Shown here one piece after another: positions 34,870 through 44,464 of a DNA stretch of 64,000 bases (positions within the stretch are counted from its first letter, which is position 1; every line of letters starts with the position of its first letter). Source of the stretch: Natrinema amylolyticus_A (GTDB lineage: Archaea > Halobacteriota > Halobacteria > Halobacteriales > Natrialbaceae); NCBI RefSeq assembly GCF_042678045.1, contig NZ_JBHUDI010000005.1, forward strand, positions 372,001 to 436,000. Reading direction: 5' to 3'. The notes under the pieces were generated by a model, which was not told the DNA's origin, did not search any database, and saw only the letters and a list, made by a program, of their open reading frames with translations. The translations under genes were made by a program, and so were the position numbers.

Positions 34870-36270
34870 ATGACGCTGGCGAACATCGCCCGATACGACG
34901 AGCGACGAGCGCCATCTCTCGGCCAGCGGGCGGTCGTCGTCGGTGGGAGCGTGGCGGGGCTCTGTGCGGCACGGGTTCTCTACGATTCGTTCGCCGAGGT
35001 CGTGGTACTCGAACGCGACACGTTCCCCAGCACGCCGGCGGCTCGCGAGGGGGCGCCACAGACGAGCCAGCCACACGCGCTGCTCGAAGCCGGGCGGACG
35101 ACGCTCGAGGACTTCTTTCCGGGGTTCGGGAACGCGGTTCAGTCCGCCGGCGGGCTACAGCTCGATATGACCAAAGACTTCGTGTGGTACGACCAGGGAG
35201 GGGCCGTCACGGAAGCGGCTGCCGACCTGCCCGCCCTCTATGCGAGCCGACCCCTCTTCGAGCACGTCATCCGCGAGCGACTCCAGGAGTTCAGCGAGGT
35301 ACAGTTACGCGGGGGGTGTCACGTTCTCGGCTACGAGCACGACGCCGAGACGGAGCGAGTGACGGGGGTGCGGTTCCGCGACGAAGACGGACAAGAGACC
35401 ATACTCGAGGCAACGCTCGTGGTCGACGCGACTGGCCGACAGAGTCGGACCCCGACGTGGCTCGAGACACACGGGTATCCGGTACCCGACGTCGACACGG
35501 TCGAGATCGACGTCACCTACAGCACTGTCCGGATCGAGCGGCCGCCGGACGTTCGGGGTGGCGTCCTCATCGCACCGGAGCCCCACCGGCCACGAGGTGC
35601 AGCGATGCTTCCCATCGAGGACGGCCAGTGGGAGGTACTTCTTCAGGGGCTCCACGGTGAGCAAGCCCCTGCTGACCGCGAGACGTTTATCGAGTGGGCC
35701 GAGGCGTTACCGCGGGACGAAATCGGCCGTCGACTCCGCGAACAGGAGTGGGTCTCGGAGAGTACGCGCTATCCGTTCCCCGCTAGCGTTCGGCGACACT
35801 ACAGTTCTCTCGACCGGTTCCCGAAGGGCTTGGTCGTCACGGGCGACGCAATCGCTAGCTTCAATCCCATCTACGGGCAGGGGATGTCGGTTGCGGCGCT
35901 GGACGCGCTTGCGCTTCATCACGAACTCGCCGCCGGACTTGCAGGCCTTGGACCGCGGTTCTTCCGCCGGACGGACGCGATCATCGACGAGGCGTGGAGA
36001 ATCGCCGTCGGAAAGGATTTCGTGTTTGATCGGACGACGGGACCGAAACCGTTCGGCACTGACCTCTTCAACAAGTACGTCGCTCGCCTCCTCCGGCGAG
36101 CCCACGACGATGGCACCCTAACCGAGGCGTTCTTCCGCGTGTTCCGACTGGAACGGTCGGCAACCAGTCTGCTCCACCCGAGCGTCGTCTGGCGCGTGTT
36201 CCGCCCGCGGTTCGGATCAGCGACGAGTTCGTCCGAGAACGAATCCACATCGTATTCGACGGGAGACTGA
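34870..36270 (+). CDS. FAD-dependent oxidoreductase/monooxygenase
   Basis: A 466-aa flavoprotein of the PHBH/squalene-epoxidase-like superfamily. The FAD-binding Rossmann motif is VVGGSVAGLCAARVL (residues about 19-33). The DG-type segment is VVDATGRQS, and the GD motif is VVTGDAIASFNPIYGQGMS. The substrate is unknown; similar haloarchaeal proteins are annotated as geranylgeranyl reductase or monooxygenase. Starts 73 nt after the MITE-like hairpin, so the element may affect its promoter or provide part of it. C-terminal tail is Ser-rich. Confidence 0.85.
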   Translation: MTLANIARYDERRAPSLGQRAVVVGGSVAGLCAARVLYDSFAEVVVLERDTFPSTPAAREGAPQTSQPHALLEAGRTTLEDFFPGFGNAVQSAGGLQLDMTKDFVWYDQGGAVTEAAADLPALYASRPLFEHVIRERLQEFSEVQLRGGCHVLGYEHDAETERVTGVRFRDEDGQETILEATLVVDATGRQSRTPTWLETHGYPVPDVDTVEIDVTYSTVRIERPPDVRGGVLIAPEPHRPRGAAMLPIEDGQWEVLLQGLHGEQAPADRETFIEWAEALPRDEIGRRLREQEWVSESTRYPFPASVRRHYSSLDRFPKGLVVTGDAIASFNPIYGQGMSVAALDALALHHELAAGLAGLGPRFFRRTDAIIDEAWRIAVGKDFVFDRTTGPKPFGTDLFNKYVARLLRRAHDDGTLTEAFFRVFRLERSATSLLHPSVVWRVFRPRFGSATSSSENESTSYSTGD

Positions 36271-36480
36271 TACGGTCTGCTGTACCGATTTACCGGTGCA
36301 CCCGCAGGGCGGTGGCGGTCCCACCGGAACTGACTGACAGGAGTCCGTATGACACCGACATCTGGCCGTCGACAAACCGCCGATTCGACGCCAATGGACG
36401 AGATTCGTATGCCACTGGCGTCTTTCGTATTCACGTTCAGAACCGAATCTCGCGTGACGGGGTCGCAACGCTCGGCGAAC

Positions 36481-37491
36481 TCAGCGATAGCCATCGTCGT
36501 CCCCACCGCGAGCGTCGTCGATCCGGGCGAACTGCTCGTCGCTCAGCTCGAGGTCGACTGCGCCGACGTTCTCCGCGAGTTGATCCGGGGTGCGTGCGCC
36601 GACGATCGGCACGCAGGTAAAGCGATCCTGCTCCATCAGCCACCGCAAGGAGACCTGTGCGGGCGTGGCATCGAGGTCGTCGGCGACGGATTCAACGGCC
36701 TCGAGGACCTCCCAGGCGGTCGCGCTTGTATAGCGATCTTCGAACAGGTCGGTGAGGCTGGCCCGCGAGCCGTCCGGCGCGACGACGGTGCCGTCCTCGT
36801 CGCGCTCGTACTTTCCGGTGAGGAAGCCACCGGCAAGCGGCGAGTACGGACAGACCGCGATGTCCTGATCCGCACAGACGTCGAGGTAGTCGCCGACGTC
36901 GTCCGTGTCGGCGGCGTTGAACATCGGCTGTGTCACGTCGAACCGCTCGAGGCCCTCCACGTCGCTCGTCCACAGCGCCTTCGTGAGCTTCCAAGCGGCC
37001 ATGCTCGAGGCCCCCAGGTGGTTGATTTTCCCCTCCCGGACGAGGTCGGTGAGTGTCCGCAGGGTCTCTTCGATCGGCGTGCCCTCGTCCCAGCGGTGGA
37101 TGTAGTACAGGTCGAGGTAGTCCGTCCCCAGTCGCTCTAAGGTGCCCTCGATCTGGGCGCGGATGTGCTTGCGCCCGAGCCCGGAGTCGTTCGGCCCGGG
37201 TTCGCCCCAGCCGTCGAAGGGAAAGTAGACCTTCGAGGCGATAACGAAGTCCTCGCGGTCGTGGTCGTCGAGCCACTCGCCGATCCACTCCTCGCTGGTC
37301 CCGTCGGGGTCGCCGTAGACGTTGGCCGTGTCGATGAAGTTGATCCCGTGGTCCCAGGCGGCATCGAGAAGCTCGTGGGCCTCGTCACGGTCTGTTTCGA
37401 CGATGCCGCCGGTCTCGCGACCGAAGCGCCAAGTTCCGAAACAGAGCCGTGAGACCGTCGTGCCTGTGTTGCCGAGCGTGGTGTACTCCAT
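36481..37491 (-). CDS. Aldo/keto reductase
   Basis: A 336-aa TIM-barrel NAD(P)H oxidoreductase. Motifs: FIDTANVYGDPDGTSEE (catalytic Asp and Tyr), the ASKVYFPF Lys, YLDLYYIHRWDEGTP with the His, and C-terminal VPIVGARTPDQLAENVGA that binds NADP. Yajo/YakC-like subgroup by motif appearance. Start is MEYTTLGNTGTTVS; the upstream frame is promoter DNA shared with the divergent TrkA-type gene. Substrate unknown. Confidence 0.92.
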   Translation of the reverse strand: MEYTTLGNTGTTVSRLCFGTWRFGRETGGIVETDRDEAHELLDAAWDHGINFIDTANVYGDPDGTSEEWIGEWLDDHDREDFVIASKVYFPFDGWGEPGPNDSGLGRKHIRAQIEGTLERLGTDYLDLYYIHRWDEGTPIEETLRTLTDLVREGKINHLGASSMAAWKLTKALWTSDVEGLERFDVTQPMFNAADTDDVGDYLDVCADQDIAVCPYSPLAGGFLTGKYERDEDGTVVAPDGSRASLTDLFEDRYTSATAWEVLEAVESVADDLDATPAQVSLRWLMEQDRFTCVPIVGARTPDQLAENVGAVDLELSDEQFARIDDARGGDDDGYR

Positions 37492-37616
37492 GGATGCGCG
37501 TTCGACGGCGACCGCCAAAACGGGTTTGGAAGCGGTGATCGCCCGCCGATGGCTGGTCAGAAGCCATTCGAGAGCGTCGTTCCCGAAGTTACAAATCGCT
37601 CGACGGTCACCACTCG

Positions 37617-39251
37617 GTGATGAATTACTGGTGGCGTCGGATCGCGCTCTCACTGGCCGCTGTTTTCGCCCTTGTGTTCGTCTATGCTGGCATCTATCAG
37701 GCTGGAATGGCCGCCTTTGAGGAGGTGAACATGTCGTACTTCGAGGCGCTCCAGTTCGTGATCGAAGCGCTGACGACCGCCGGCTTCGGCGGCGATTCAG
37801 CCGACTGGCAGAGCGCCCCGACGAACCTGATGGTGATCGCGATGAACCTCACCGGCGTCCTGCTCGTCTTCCTCGCGCTGCCGCTGCTCGTCGTGCCGCT
37901 GTTCCAGCAGGCCCTCGAGGATCGGCCGCCAGAGTCGACCGACCTGACCGATCACGTCGTCATCTGTTCGTATACGCCGCGGTCGGACGTGCTCGCGGAT
38001 GAGCTCGATGCGGCGAACGTCCCCTACGTCTTCATCGACGACGATCCCGAACTAGTCGTCGAACTCGACAACGAAGGGGCCGACGCCATCTACGGCGAAC
38101 TCGATCAGGCGGAAACGCTTCGGGCAGCAAACGTCACCGACGCCCGCGCGCTCGTGACTGACATCGATGCCGAGACCAACGCGATGGTGATCCTCACTGC
38201 TCGCGAACTCTCGAGCGAGCTGACGATCGTCAGCGTCGCCGAGGGCGAAGACGTCGCGAGTTACCACCGCTACGCCGGAGCCGACGAGATCGTCCGCCCG
38301 CGGCGGGTGCTCGGAGAGAGCCTCGCGACGAAGGCGACGACGACGATTTCGGCCGAGCTACGGGACACGATCGAACTCAGCGAGGACTTCACGGTGACCG
38401 AACTGCTCGTTCAGGATCACAGCGACCTCGTCGGCCAGACGATCGCCGAGTCGGGAGTTCGGGATCGGATGGGAATCACCGTCATCGGCGCGTGGTTCAA
38501 CGGCGAGTTCGTCCCCGTCCCCGACCCCAACCAGGTGATCGACGGCAACACGATCCTGCTCGTCGCGGGACGCCGTGACGACCTCACGGACCTGAAATCG
38601 CGAACGGTGTCGACCCTGCCACGCCGTCCGGATCGTGTGGTCGTCGGCGGCTACGGTGTCGTCGGTCGAACCGTGGTAGAAACGCTGGCTGCCGACGGCG
38701 TCTCCACGTTCTCCATCGATACCGCCGACGCGGAGGGAGTCGATATCGTCGGCAGTGTCACCGACGAATCGGTCCTCGAGACGGCGGGGGTCACCGACGG
38801 CCAGTCGGTCGTGCTGACGCTCGACGACGATGCGGCATCGATCTATGCGACGCTGGTGATCAAACAGATGGCGCCGAGCGTCGAGATCATCGTCCGAGCG
38901 AACGAAACCGAGAACGTTCCGAAGTTCTACCGGGCCGGGGCGGAGTACGTTCTGTCGCTCTCGACGGTGACCGGCCGAATGCTCGCGTCTGTACTGATCG
39001 AGGACGAAGAGATCCTCACGCCGGAGACGCAGTTCGAACTCGTCCGGACGACCGCCCCACAGATCGCCGGTCGAAGTCTCGGCGATGTCGACCTGCGGGC
39101 ACGAACTGGGTGTACCGTCGTTGCGGCCGAACGCGGCGACGAGCTGTTAACCGACCTCGGACCGGACTTCGTCGTCCGCGAGGACGACATGCTGATCGTC
39201 GCGGGGAACGACGAGGCGATCAACCGGTTCGTCGCGTTCGCGACCACTTAA
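37617..39251 (+). CDS. Potassium channel-type protein with two TrkA-N/TrkA-C modules
   Basis: A 544-aa protein. Residues 1-105 hold two transmembrane helices flanking a re-entrant filter TTAGFGGDS, which resembles a K+ selectivity filter but with the unusual GFGG. Then come two cytoplasmic RCK modules: VVICSYTPRSDVL (TrkA-N) with TrkA-C, and VVVGGYGVVGRTV with TrkA-C. These bind NAD or Ca/nucleotide and gate the pore. Start is Met1 37617 or Met2 37620. Probably K+ uptake or efflux, in keeping with the salt-in strategy; ion selectivity is inference. Confidence 0.87.
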   Translation: MMNYWWRRIALSLAAVFALVFVYAGIYQAGMAAFEEVNMSYFEALQFVIEALTTAGFGGDSADWQSAPTNLMVIAMNLTGVLLVFLALPLLVVPLFQQALEDRPPESTDLTDHVVICSYTPRSDVLADELDAANVPYVFIDDDPELVVELDNEGADAIYGELDQAETLRAANVTDARALVTDIDAETNAMVILTARELSSELTIVSVAEGEDVASYHRYAGADEIVRPRRVLGESLATKATTTISAELRDTIELSEDFTVTELLVQDHSDLVGQTIAESGVRDRMGITVIGAWFNGEFVPVPDPNQVIDGNTILLVAGRRDDLTDLKSRTVSTLPRRPDRVVVGGYGVVGRTVVETLAADGVSTFSIDTADAEGVDIVGSVTDESVLETAGVTDGQSVVLTLDDDAASIYATLVIKQMAPSVEIIVRANETENVPKFYRAGAEYVLSLSTVTGRMLASVLIEDEEILTPETQFELVRTTAPQIAGRSLGDVDLRARTGCTVVAAERGDELLTDLGPDFVVREDDMLIVAGNDEAINRFVAFATT

Positions 39252-40205
39252 CTAGAACGACGGCAGCACGTCCTCCTCGTAGAGTTCGAGCGCCCGCTCT
39301 TGTGCCGACCCGATCTGGTGGTAATACACGTGATCGTAGCCGGCGTCGATCGCCTGCTCGATGCTGTCGATGTGGGCCTGCGGGTCCGGTTCCGTGGTGG
39401 TCCCTGACGCCGCGATGTCTTCTTTTTCGACCATCTGGGCGGCCTGTTCGAAGTGGGCGGGCGTCGACAACTCCTGGCCGAGTTCTCCCGGGAGCGAGCC
39501 GTTGGGCCACACTTCGTAGATGGTGTCGATCGCCGCTTGCTCGGTCTCGGCGTAGCAGCCGTGTAGTTGGGTGTACTTCGGCCCGTCGCCGCCGGCGTCC
39601 TCGTAGCCGTCGACGATGTCTCCCTTTGGCCCGGAACACCACAGTCCGTCGGCGTGCTCGGCCGCCCACCGGGCCGTCTGCGGGCCGAAGGCGCTGGCGA
39701 CCGTCGTCGGCTGCTCGTCGGGGACCGTATAGAGGCGCGCGTTCTCGACCGTGTAGTGCTCGCCGCGGTGGCTCGTCGTCTCGCCGGTCCAGAGCGTTCG
39801 CATCACCTCCATCGACTCCTCGAGTTTCTCGAGGCGGACGTCGTGTTCGGGCCAGCGCTCGCCAGTGATGTGCTCGTTTAAGTTCTCGCCGGTACCGATG
39901 CCGAAGGTAAAGCGATCGCCGAGCAGCTCGTCGACGGTGGCGACGGCGTGGGCGACGTTGACCGGATGGATGCGGGTCGTCGGACAGGTGACACCGACAC
40001 CGACCTCGATTTCGTCGGTCGCGTTCGCGATGGCACCCAGCGTCGACCAGACGAACGGTGACTCCCCCTGCGCGGAGATCCAGGGATGGAAGTGATCCGA
40101 GATCGAGACGAAATCGAAGCCGGCGGCCTCGGCACGACGGGCGATGTCGACCAGCTCCGTCGGGCCGTGTTCCTCGCTCGAGAGGGTGTATCCGAGCTGG
40201 GTCAT
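39252..40205 (-). CDS. F420-dependent luciferase-like (LLM) oxidoreductase
   Basis: A 317-aa TIM-barrel LLM-class flavin/F420 oxidoreductase, of the G6PDH/TIGR03557-like subgroup by motif: MTQLGYTLSSEE, SISDHFHPW, GVTCPTTRIHPVNVA, FGIGTGENLNEH and LWCSGPKGD. F420 is the likely cofactor because haloarchaea make it and the subgroup uses it. The substrate is unknown. Start at MTQLGY, within 140 nt of the divergent ABC transporter gene. Confidence 0.88.
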   Translation of the reverse strand: MTQLGYTLSSEEHGPTELVDIARRAEAAGFDFVSISDHFHPWISAQGESPFVWSTLGAIANATDEIEVGVGVTCPTTRIHPVNVAHAVATVDELLGDRFTFGIGTGENLNEHITGERWPEHDVRLEKLEESMEVMRTLWTGETTSHRGEHYTVENARLYTVPDEQPTTVASAFGPQTARWAAEHADGLWCSGPKGDIVDGYEDAGGDGPKYTQLHGCYAETEQAAIDTIYEVWPNGSLPGELGQELSTPAHFEQAAQMVEKEDIAASGTTTEPDPQAHIDSIEQAIDAGYDHVYYHQIGSAQERALELYEEDVLPSF

Positions 40206-40344
40206 TCTCGAACCAGTAGCACGGTTCGTCCAGTAACGGTTGGGCCTGCACGGGCAAGAGCGCGATTCTCGCTCGCGTCGCTCGAGCCGCATTCCGGCCG
40301 GTCGAATCGAACCCCTTACCCGCGATGCGCCGGAACCGACCGCT

Positions 40345-41340
40345 ATGGAAGCCGTAGTCGAAGCAACGGATCTCGAGAAGACCTACGGCGAGACCGTCGC
40401 CCTATCGGGTGCCTCGCTGTCGGTCGCCCGTGGCGAGGTCTTCGCGCTGATCGGGCCGAACGGGGCCGGCAAGACGACGCTCGTCCGCGCGCTGACGGGG
40501 ACGACCGAGCCCGACGGAGGCAGCGCACGAATCCTCGGCGCATCGCCGGCAGCCGTCGATCGTGACCGGCTCGGCGTGTTGCCACAGGAATTCTCGCCAC
40601 CGGGCCGGCTCAGTGCCCGCGAACTGCTCGCGTACTACGCCGGCCTCTACGACGACGCACGTGATCCCGAAGACGTCCTCGCGGACGTCGGGCTCGTCGA
40701 CGCTGGCGACACCTGGTACGAGGACCTCTCTGGCGGCCAGCAGCGCCGGGCCTGCGTCGGCTCCGCGCTGGTCAACGACCCCGACCTGCTCTTTCTCGAC
40801 GAGCCGACGACCGGCATCGACCCCGCCGGCCGGCGCACCGTCTGGCGGCTGATCGAGGATCTCGCCGACGCCGGGACAACGGTCGTGCTGACCACCCACG
40901 ACATGGCCGAAGCCGAGCGACTCGCCGACCGCGTCGGCCTGCTCGCCGACGGCTCGCTCGTCGCACAGGGCACGCCTGCGGACCTCGTTCGGGATCACGG
41001 CGGCTCGAGCCGCCTCACCGTCGAGACGGCGGCCGACCCTGACGCCTTCGCGGACCTCGCGTACCCGGTCGAGCGGCCGGAACGCGGCCGCAACCGCAAC
41101 CCCGACAGCGCAGTCGTCGTTCGTGAAATCGACCCCGCAGCGATCGGGACGGTGGTCGACTACCTCGAGGCACGGGACATCGAGTACACGGAACTCTCGT
41201 GGGCCGAGCCAGACCTCGAGGACGTTTATCTCGCGCTGGCCGACGCGACCGAACGCGAGCGAACGGATCGCCTCGACGGCGGTGACCACGACGCCGGGGG
41301 CGATGCATCGGATCTCGCGCAAACGGGTGAGACAGCATGA
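40345..41340 (+). CDS. ABC-2 type exporter ATP-binding protein
   Basis: A 331-aa ATPase. Walker A GPNGAGKTT, Q-loop VLPQEFSPPG, signature LSGGQQRR, Walker B LLFLDEPTTGID and H-loop THDMAEAE are all present. The C-terminal extension (about 225-300) is typical of drug/antibiotic exporter ATPases. It overlaps the permease gene (ATGA), which makes a two-gene exporter. The substrate is unknown. Confidence 0.92.
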   Translation: MEAVVEATDLEKTYGETVALSGASLSVARGEVFALIGPNGAGKTTLVRALTGTTEPDGGSARILGASPAAVDRDRLGVLPQEFSPPGRLSARELLAYYAGLYDDARDPEDVLADVGLVDAGDTWYEDLSGGQQRRACVGSALVNDPDLLFLDEPTTGIDPAGRRTVWRLIEDLADAGTTVVLTTHDMAEAERLADRVGLLADGSLVAQGTPADLVRDHGGSSRLTVETAADPDAFADLAYPVERPERGRNRNPDSAVVVREIDPAAIGTVVDYLEARDIEYTELSWAEPDLEDVYLALADATERERTDRLDGGDHDAGGDASDLAQTGETA

Positions 41341-42110
41341 GCCGGATGGGACGTGTCAGGGCCGAGACGAGTGCCGGCTGGCGGTCGTTCGTCCGCCGGC
41401 GGACGGCGGTCTTCTTTACGTTTTTCTTCCCGGTGATCCTGATCGTCATCTTCGGCGCACTGATCCGGACCGATCCGACGGGCGATGGGCTGTTCACGGA
41501 GCCGGCGGCCTACTATGTGCCCGGCTATCTTGCCGTCGTCGTCCTCTTTACGCCGCTGTCGCGGATGGGCAGCGAGGTCGCACGTCACCGTGAGGGGAGT
41601 CGCTTCGAGAAACTCGCGACGACACCGCTGACCCGTCCCGAGTGGTTGCTCGCCCAGACGGCGGTCAACGCCGCGATCATCGGCTTGGCGAGTCTGCTCA
41701 TCCTCGGGCTGGTGATCGTTCTGACGGGTGCCCAGATCGTGTTCTCGCCGCTGTTAGTACTCTACATCCTGATCGGCGTCGTCTGTTTCTGTGGCGTCGG
41801 CGCGATGCTCGGCAGCTACACCGACTCCCAGGACGGTGCGGTCGCAGCCAGCAACGCGATCGGCCTTCCCCTGTTGTTCCTCTCGGAGACGTTCATCTCG
41901 CTGTCCCAGCTACCAGGCTGGTTCGAACCGCTCGTCAATCTCTCGCCGCTGACCTACTTTGCACGCGGCGTGCGGGCCGCGACCTACACGGACGCGACGA
42001 CATCCGCGGTGGCCGGCGTCGACCCTGCACTCGCGAACCTCGGAATCCTCGCAGCGCTCGCCGTCGTCACCTTCGCGCTCGGTGCGCGATCGATTCCGCG
42101 GACGGACTAA
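41337..42110 (+). CDS. ABC-2 type transporter permease
   Basis: A 257-aa integral membrane protein with about six hydrophobic segments, of ABC-2 type: N-terminal FFTFFFPVILIVIFGALI, LFLSETFISLSQLPGW and a final LAVVTFALGARSI helix. It pairs with the preceding ATPase by a 4-nt start/stop overlap. The exported substrate cannot be told. Confidence 0.9.
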   Translation: MSRMGRVRAETSAGWRSFVRRRTAVFFTFFFPVILIVIFGALIRTDPTGDGLFTEPAAYYVPGYLAVVVLFTPLSRMGSEVARHREGSRFEKLATTPLTRPEWLLAQTAVNAAIIGLASLLILGLVIVLTGAQIVFSPLLVLYILIGVVCFCGVGAMLGSYTDSQDGAVAASNAIGLPLLFLSETFISLSQLPGWFEPLVNLSPLTYFARGVRAATYTDATTSAVAGVDPALANLGILAALAVVTFALGARSIPRTD

Positions 42111-42168
42111 TCGCCGGCCGCGAGAACGAACCGATTTAGGCCCCGCACACCAAGCCCCGGCAACTAGC

Positions 42169-43530
42169 ATGCGCCCAGCCCATCCCACCGAGCAGGCCGT
42201 CGGCATGGATCACTACGTCTCCGAGACCGACGGCGTTGGCGGCCGCCTGCGCGCGGACGACGAGCACTTCCGGGTGCGCGAACTCGAGCGCTTCGACACC
42301 GAACCGGTCGACGCGCCCACCGACGCATACCCCCATCTCGTTTTCCGGGCGACCCTACAGGGCTGGGACACCAACGACTTCGCTGCGCGACTCTCCGATG
42401 CCTTGGGAATCTCCCGCGAGCGAGTCAACTGGGCCGGGACGAAAGACAAGTACGCCGTGACGACCCAGCTCTTCTCGGTCTACGGGGCCGACCCCGAGGA
42501 GATCCCCGAGATAGATGGTGTCGATATCGAGGTGCTGGGTCGGGCGGGACGGAACCTCGAGTTCGGCGACCTCGCGGGCAACGCCTTCGAACTCGTCATC
42601 AGCGATCCCGAGCGTCCCGGCAACGCCGCCGTGATCACCGACGAACTGCACGAATTCGGCGGCCTCGAAGGCCAGGGGAGCGACGACTCAGGCGACACAA
42701 CCTCGATCGGCGTCCCCAACTTCTTCGGCCAGCAGCGGTTCGGCAGTCGCCGGCCGGTCACCCACGAGGTCGGTCTCGCGATCGCTCGCGGCGACTGGGA
42801 AGGCGCAGTGATGGCCTACCTCGGGAACCCGACGGACGCGGAACCGGAGTCGACCCAGGAAGCCAGAGCCTTCGTCGAGGAGACGCGCGACTGGCAGGAA
42901 GCCTTAGAGCGTGTTCCCAACCGCCTCCGGTACGAGCGCTCGATGATTCACGCGCTCGCAGAACACGACGGCGAGCCCGGTCCCGCGCAGTTCAGGGCGG
43001 CCCTCGAGCGCGTCCCCTCGAACCTCCAGCGGCTGTTCGTCCACGCGGCCCAGTCGTACGCGTTCAACCTGATGCTGTCCGAACGGCTCGAGCGCGGGCT
43101 GCCGTTCGATCGGCCCGTCGAAGGTGATGTCGTCTGTTTTTCCGATACCGACGCGCCCGACGGCCTCGAGTTGCCCGACCCCGACCGGCTCCAGCGGGTC
43201 GACGAGCGCCGCGTCAACTCGGTGACGCGCCACTGTGAGCGCGGCCGGGCGTTCGTCACCGCACCGCTGGTCGGCACCGAGACGAAACTGGCTGACGGTG
43301 AACAGGGCGAGATCGAACGCGCCGTTCTCGACGATCTCGGCTTAGAACCCGCGGACTTCGACCTCCCCGGTGAGTTCCACTCGACCGGTACCCGGCGGGC
43401 GATCCTCCTGCGGACGGATCTGTCGCTCGAAACCGATCCGCTGACCCTCTCGTTTGCGCTCCCGAAGGGGGCGTACGCGACGGTCGTTTCCCGCGAGTAT
43501 CTGAAAGTCGATCCGATCCATCTCGGCTAA
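42169..43530 (+). CDS. truD: tRNA pseudouridine(13) synthase TruD
   Basis: A 453-aa TruD. N-terminal MDHYVSETDGVGGRLR leads into the catalytic region NWAGTKDKYAVTTQ with the conserved Asp. Then FFGQQRFGSRRPVTHEVG and the TRRAILLRT near the C-terminus are typical. Archaeal TruD makes pseudouridine in tRNA (position 13 and/or 35). The open frame runs further upstream through the end of the ABC permease, so ATG 42169 is used. No operon dependence seen. Confidence 0.92.
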   Translation: MRPAHPTEQAVGMDHYVSETDGVGGRLRADDEHFRVRELERFDTEPVDAPTDAYPHLVFRATLQGWDTNDFAARLSDALGISRERVNWAGTKDKYAVTTQLFSVYGADPEEIPEIDGVDIEVLGRAGRNLEFGDLAGNAFELVISDPERPGNAAVITDELHEFGGLEGQGSDDSGDTTSIGVPNFFGQQRFGSRRPVTHEVGLAIARGDWEGAVMAYLGNPTDAEPESTQEARAFVEETRDWQEALERVPNRLRYERSMIHALAEHDGEPGPAQFRAALERVPSNLQRLFVHAAQSYAFNLMLSERLERGLPFDRPVEGDVVCFSDTDAPDGLELPDPDRLQRVDERRVNSVTRHCERGRAFVTAPLVGTETKLADGEQGEIERAVLDDLGLEPADFDLPGEFHSTGTRRAILLRTDLSLETDPLTLSFALPKGAYATVVSREYLKVDPIHLG

Positions 43531-43606
43531 CGCCGTTGTACCCGGCAGCGACGAGTCTCGAGCCGGTCGCCGAAGCGTTTAGACGGTGGTACGAGTAGGG
43601 TCGCAT

Positions 43607-43903
43607 ATGATCGGCACGGACGAGACCCGCGAGATCGTCGATTGGCAGAAGACGATCGAAGACGGGCAGCCGGTGTACGAAATCGAGTACAGCGAGCCGG
43701 TTCCGGAGCCGACCGGGCGATCGAAGGCCCTCTTCGGCGCGAGCAGCGGTGGGACGGTGCCAGCCGGCGAACAGTCGTTTCTGCTGCCGGACGGCGAGCG
43801 GATTCCCGCGACGGAGGCCGTCTGCGAGGCCGACGGGACCACACTACGTGTCCGTCACGAGCCATCAGTGCTGGCTCGCCTCCGGCGATACCTGCCATGG
43901 TAA
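43607..43903 (+). CDS. Hypothetical protein, 98 aa
   Basis: Small acidic-to-basic protein starting MIGTDETREIVDWQKT. The last 15 residues are basic and aromatic (VLARLRRYLPW). A haloarchaeal hypothetical by composition; no domain or motif recognised. It precedes a zinc-ribbon membrane protein by 69 nt. Confidence 0.65.
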   Translation: MIGTDETREIVDWQKTIEDGQPVYEIEYSEPVPEPTGRSKALFGASSGGTVPAGEQSFLLPDGERIPATEAVCEADGTTLRVRHEPSVLARLRRYLPW

Positions 43904-43972
43904 CCACGACTGTCATCGATCGCGTACAGGTCCGCTGACAGCCTTTTGCCCGCTCGTGTCCAACGGACACCC

Positions 43973-44404
43973 ATGCGTAGCAAACGCGTGCAGCGAGAGA
44001 TCGACGACCTCGTCGCGCAGGGCTGGCGAATCGAGGAGGAGACGCCCGACCGTGTCGTGATGGTCGACCGGGAGTTCGGATCGATCGGCTCGCACATCGT
44101 CGTCGCGCTGCTGACGTTCTGGTTCTCGCTGGGGGTTGGAAACGTCGTCTGGGCCGCGTACAATTACGTCTCGAACTCACGGCGTCGTGTGCTCTGGGAG
44201 GACGGCGACGCCTGTCCATCCTGTGGCGCCGCTGTGCCGGCGACCGCCGACTACTGCCCGTCCTGTGGTGAGGCTCTCGAGAGCGGCCCCGGCCCGACCG
44301 GCGCGATCACCTGTCCCGACTGTGAGGCGGTCGTCACTGACGGCTCGCGATACTGTCCGTCCTGCGGGGCAAAACTGGGGGATACGGTCGACACGGCCTC
44401 GTAG
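43973..44404 (+). CDS. Membrane protein with two zinc ribbons
   Basis: A 143-aa protein. Residues 1-40 are polar (MRSKRVQREIDDLVAQGWRI), one hydrophobic helix follows (VALLTFWFSLGVGNVVWAAY, about residues 45-64), then two double-CxxC zinc ribbons: CPSCG...YCPSCG and CPDCE...YCPSCG. It is probably anchored in the membrane with zinc ribbons in the cytoplasm. Function unknown. Confidence 0.85.
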   Translation: MRSKRVQREIDDLVAQGWRIEEETPDRVVMVDREFGSIGSHIVVALLTFWFSLGVGNVVWAAYNYVSNSRRRVLWEDGDACPSCGAAVPATADYCPSCGEALESGPGPTGAITCPDCEAVVTDGSRYCPSCGAKLGDTVDTAS

Positions 44405-44464
44405 CGGACGGTAGCCGCGAACCGAACTGATAGGTACGTCGACCGCTAGACGGGGTATACGGCA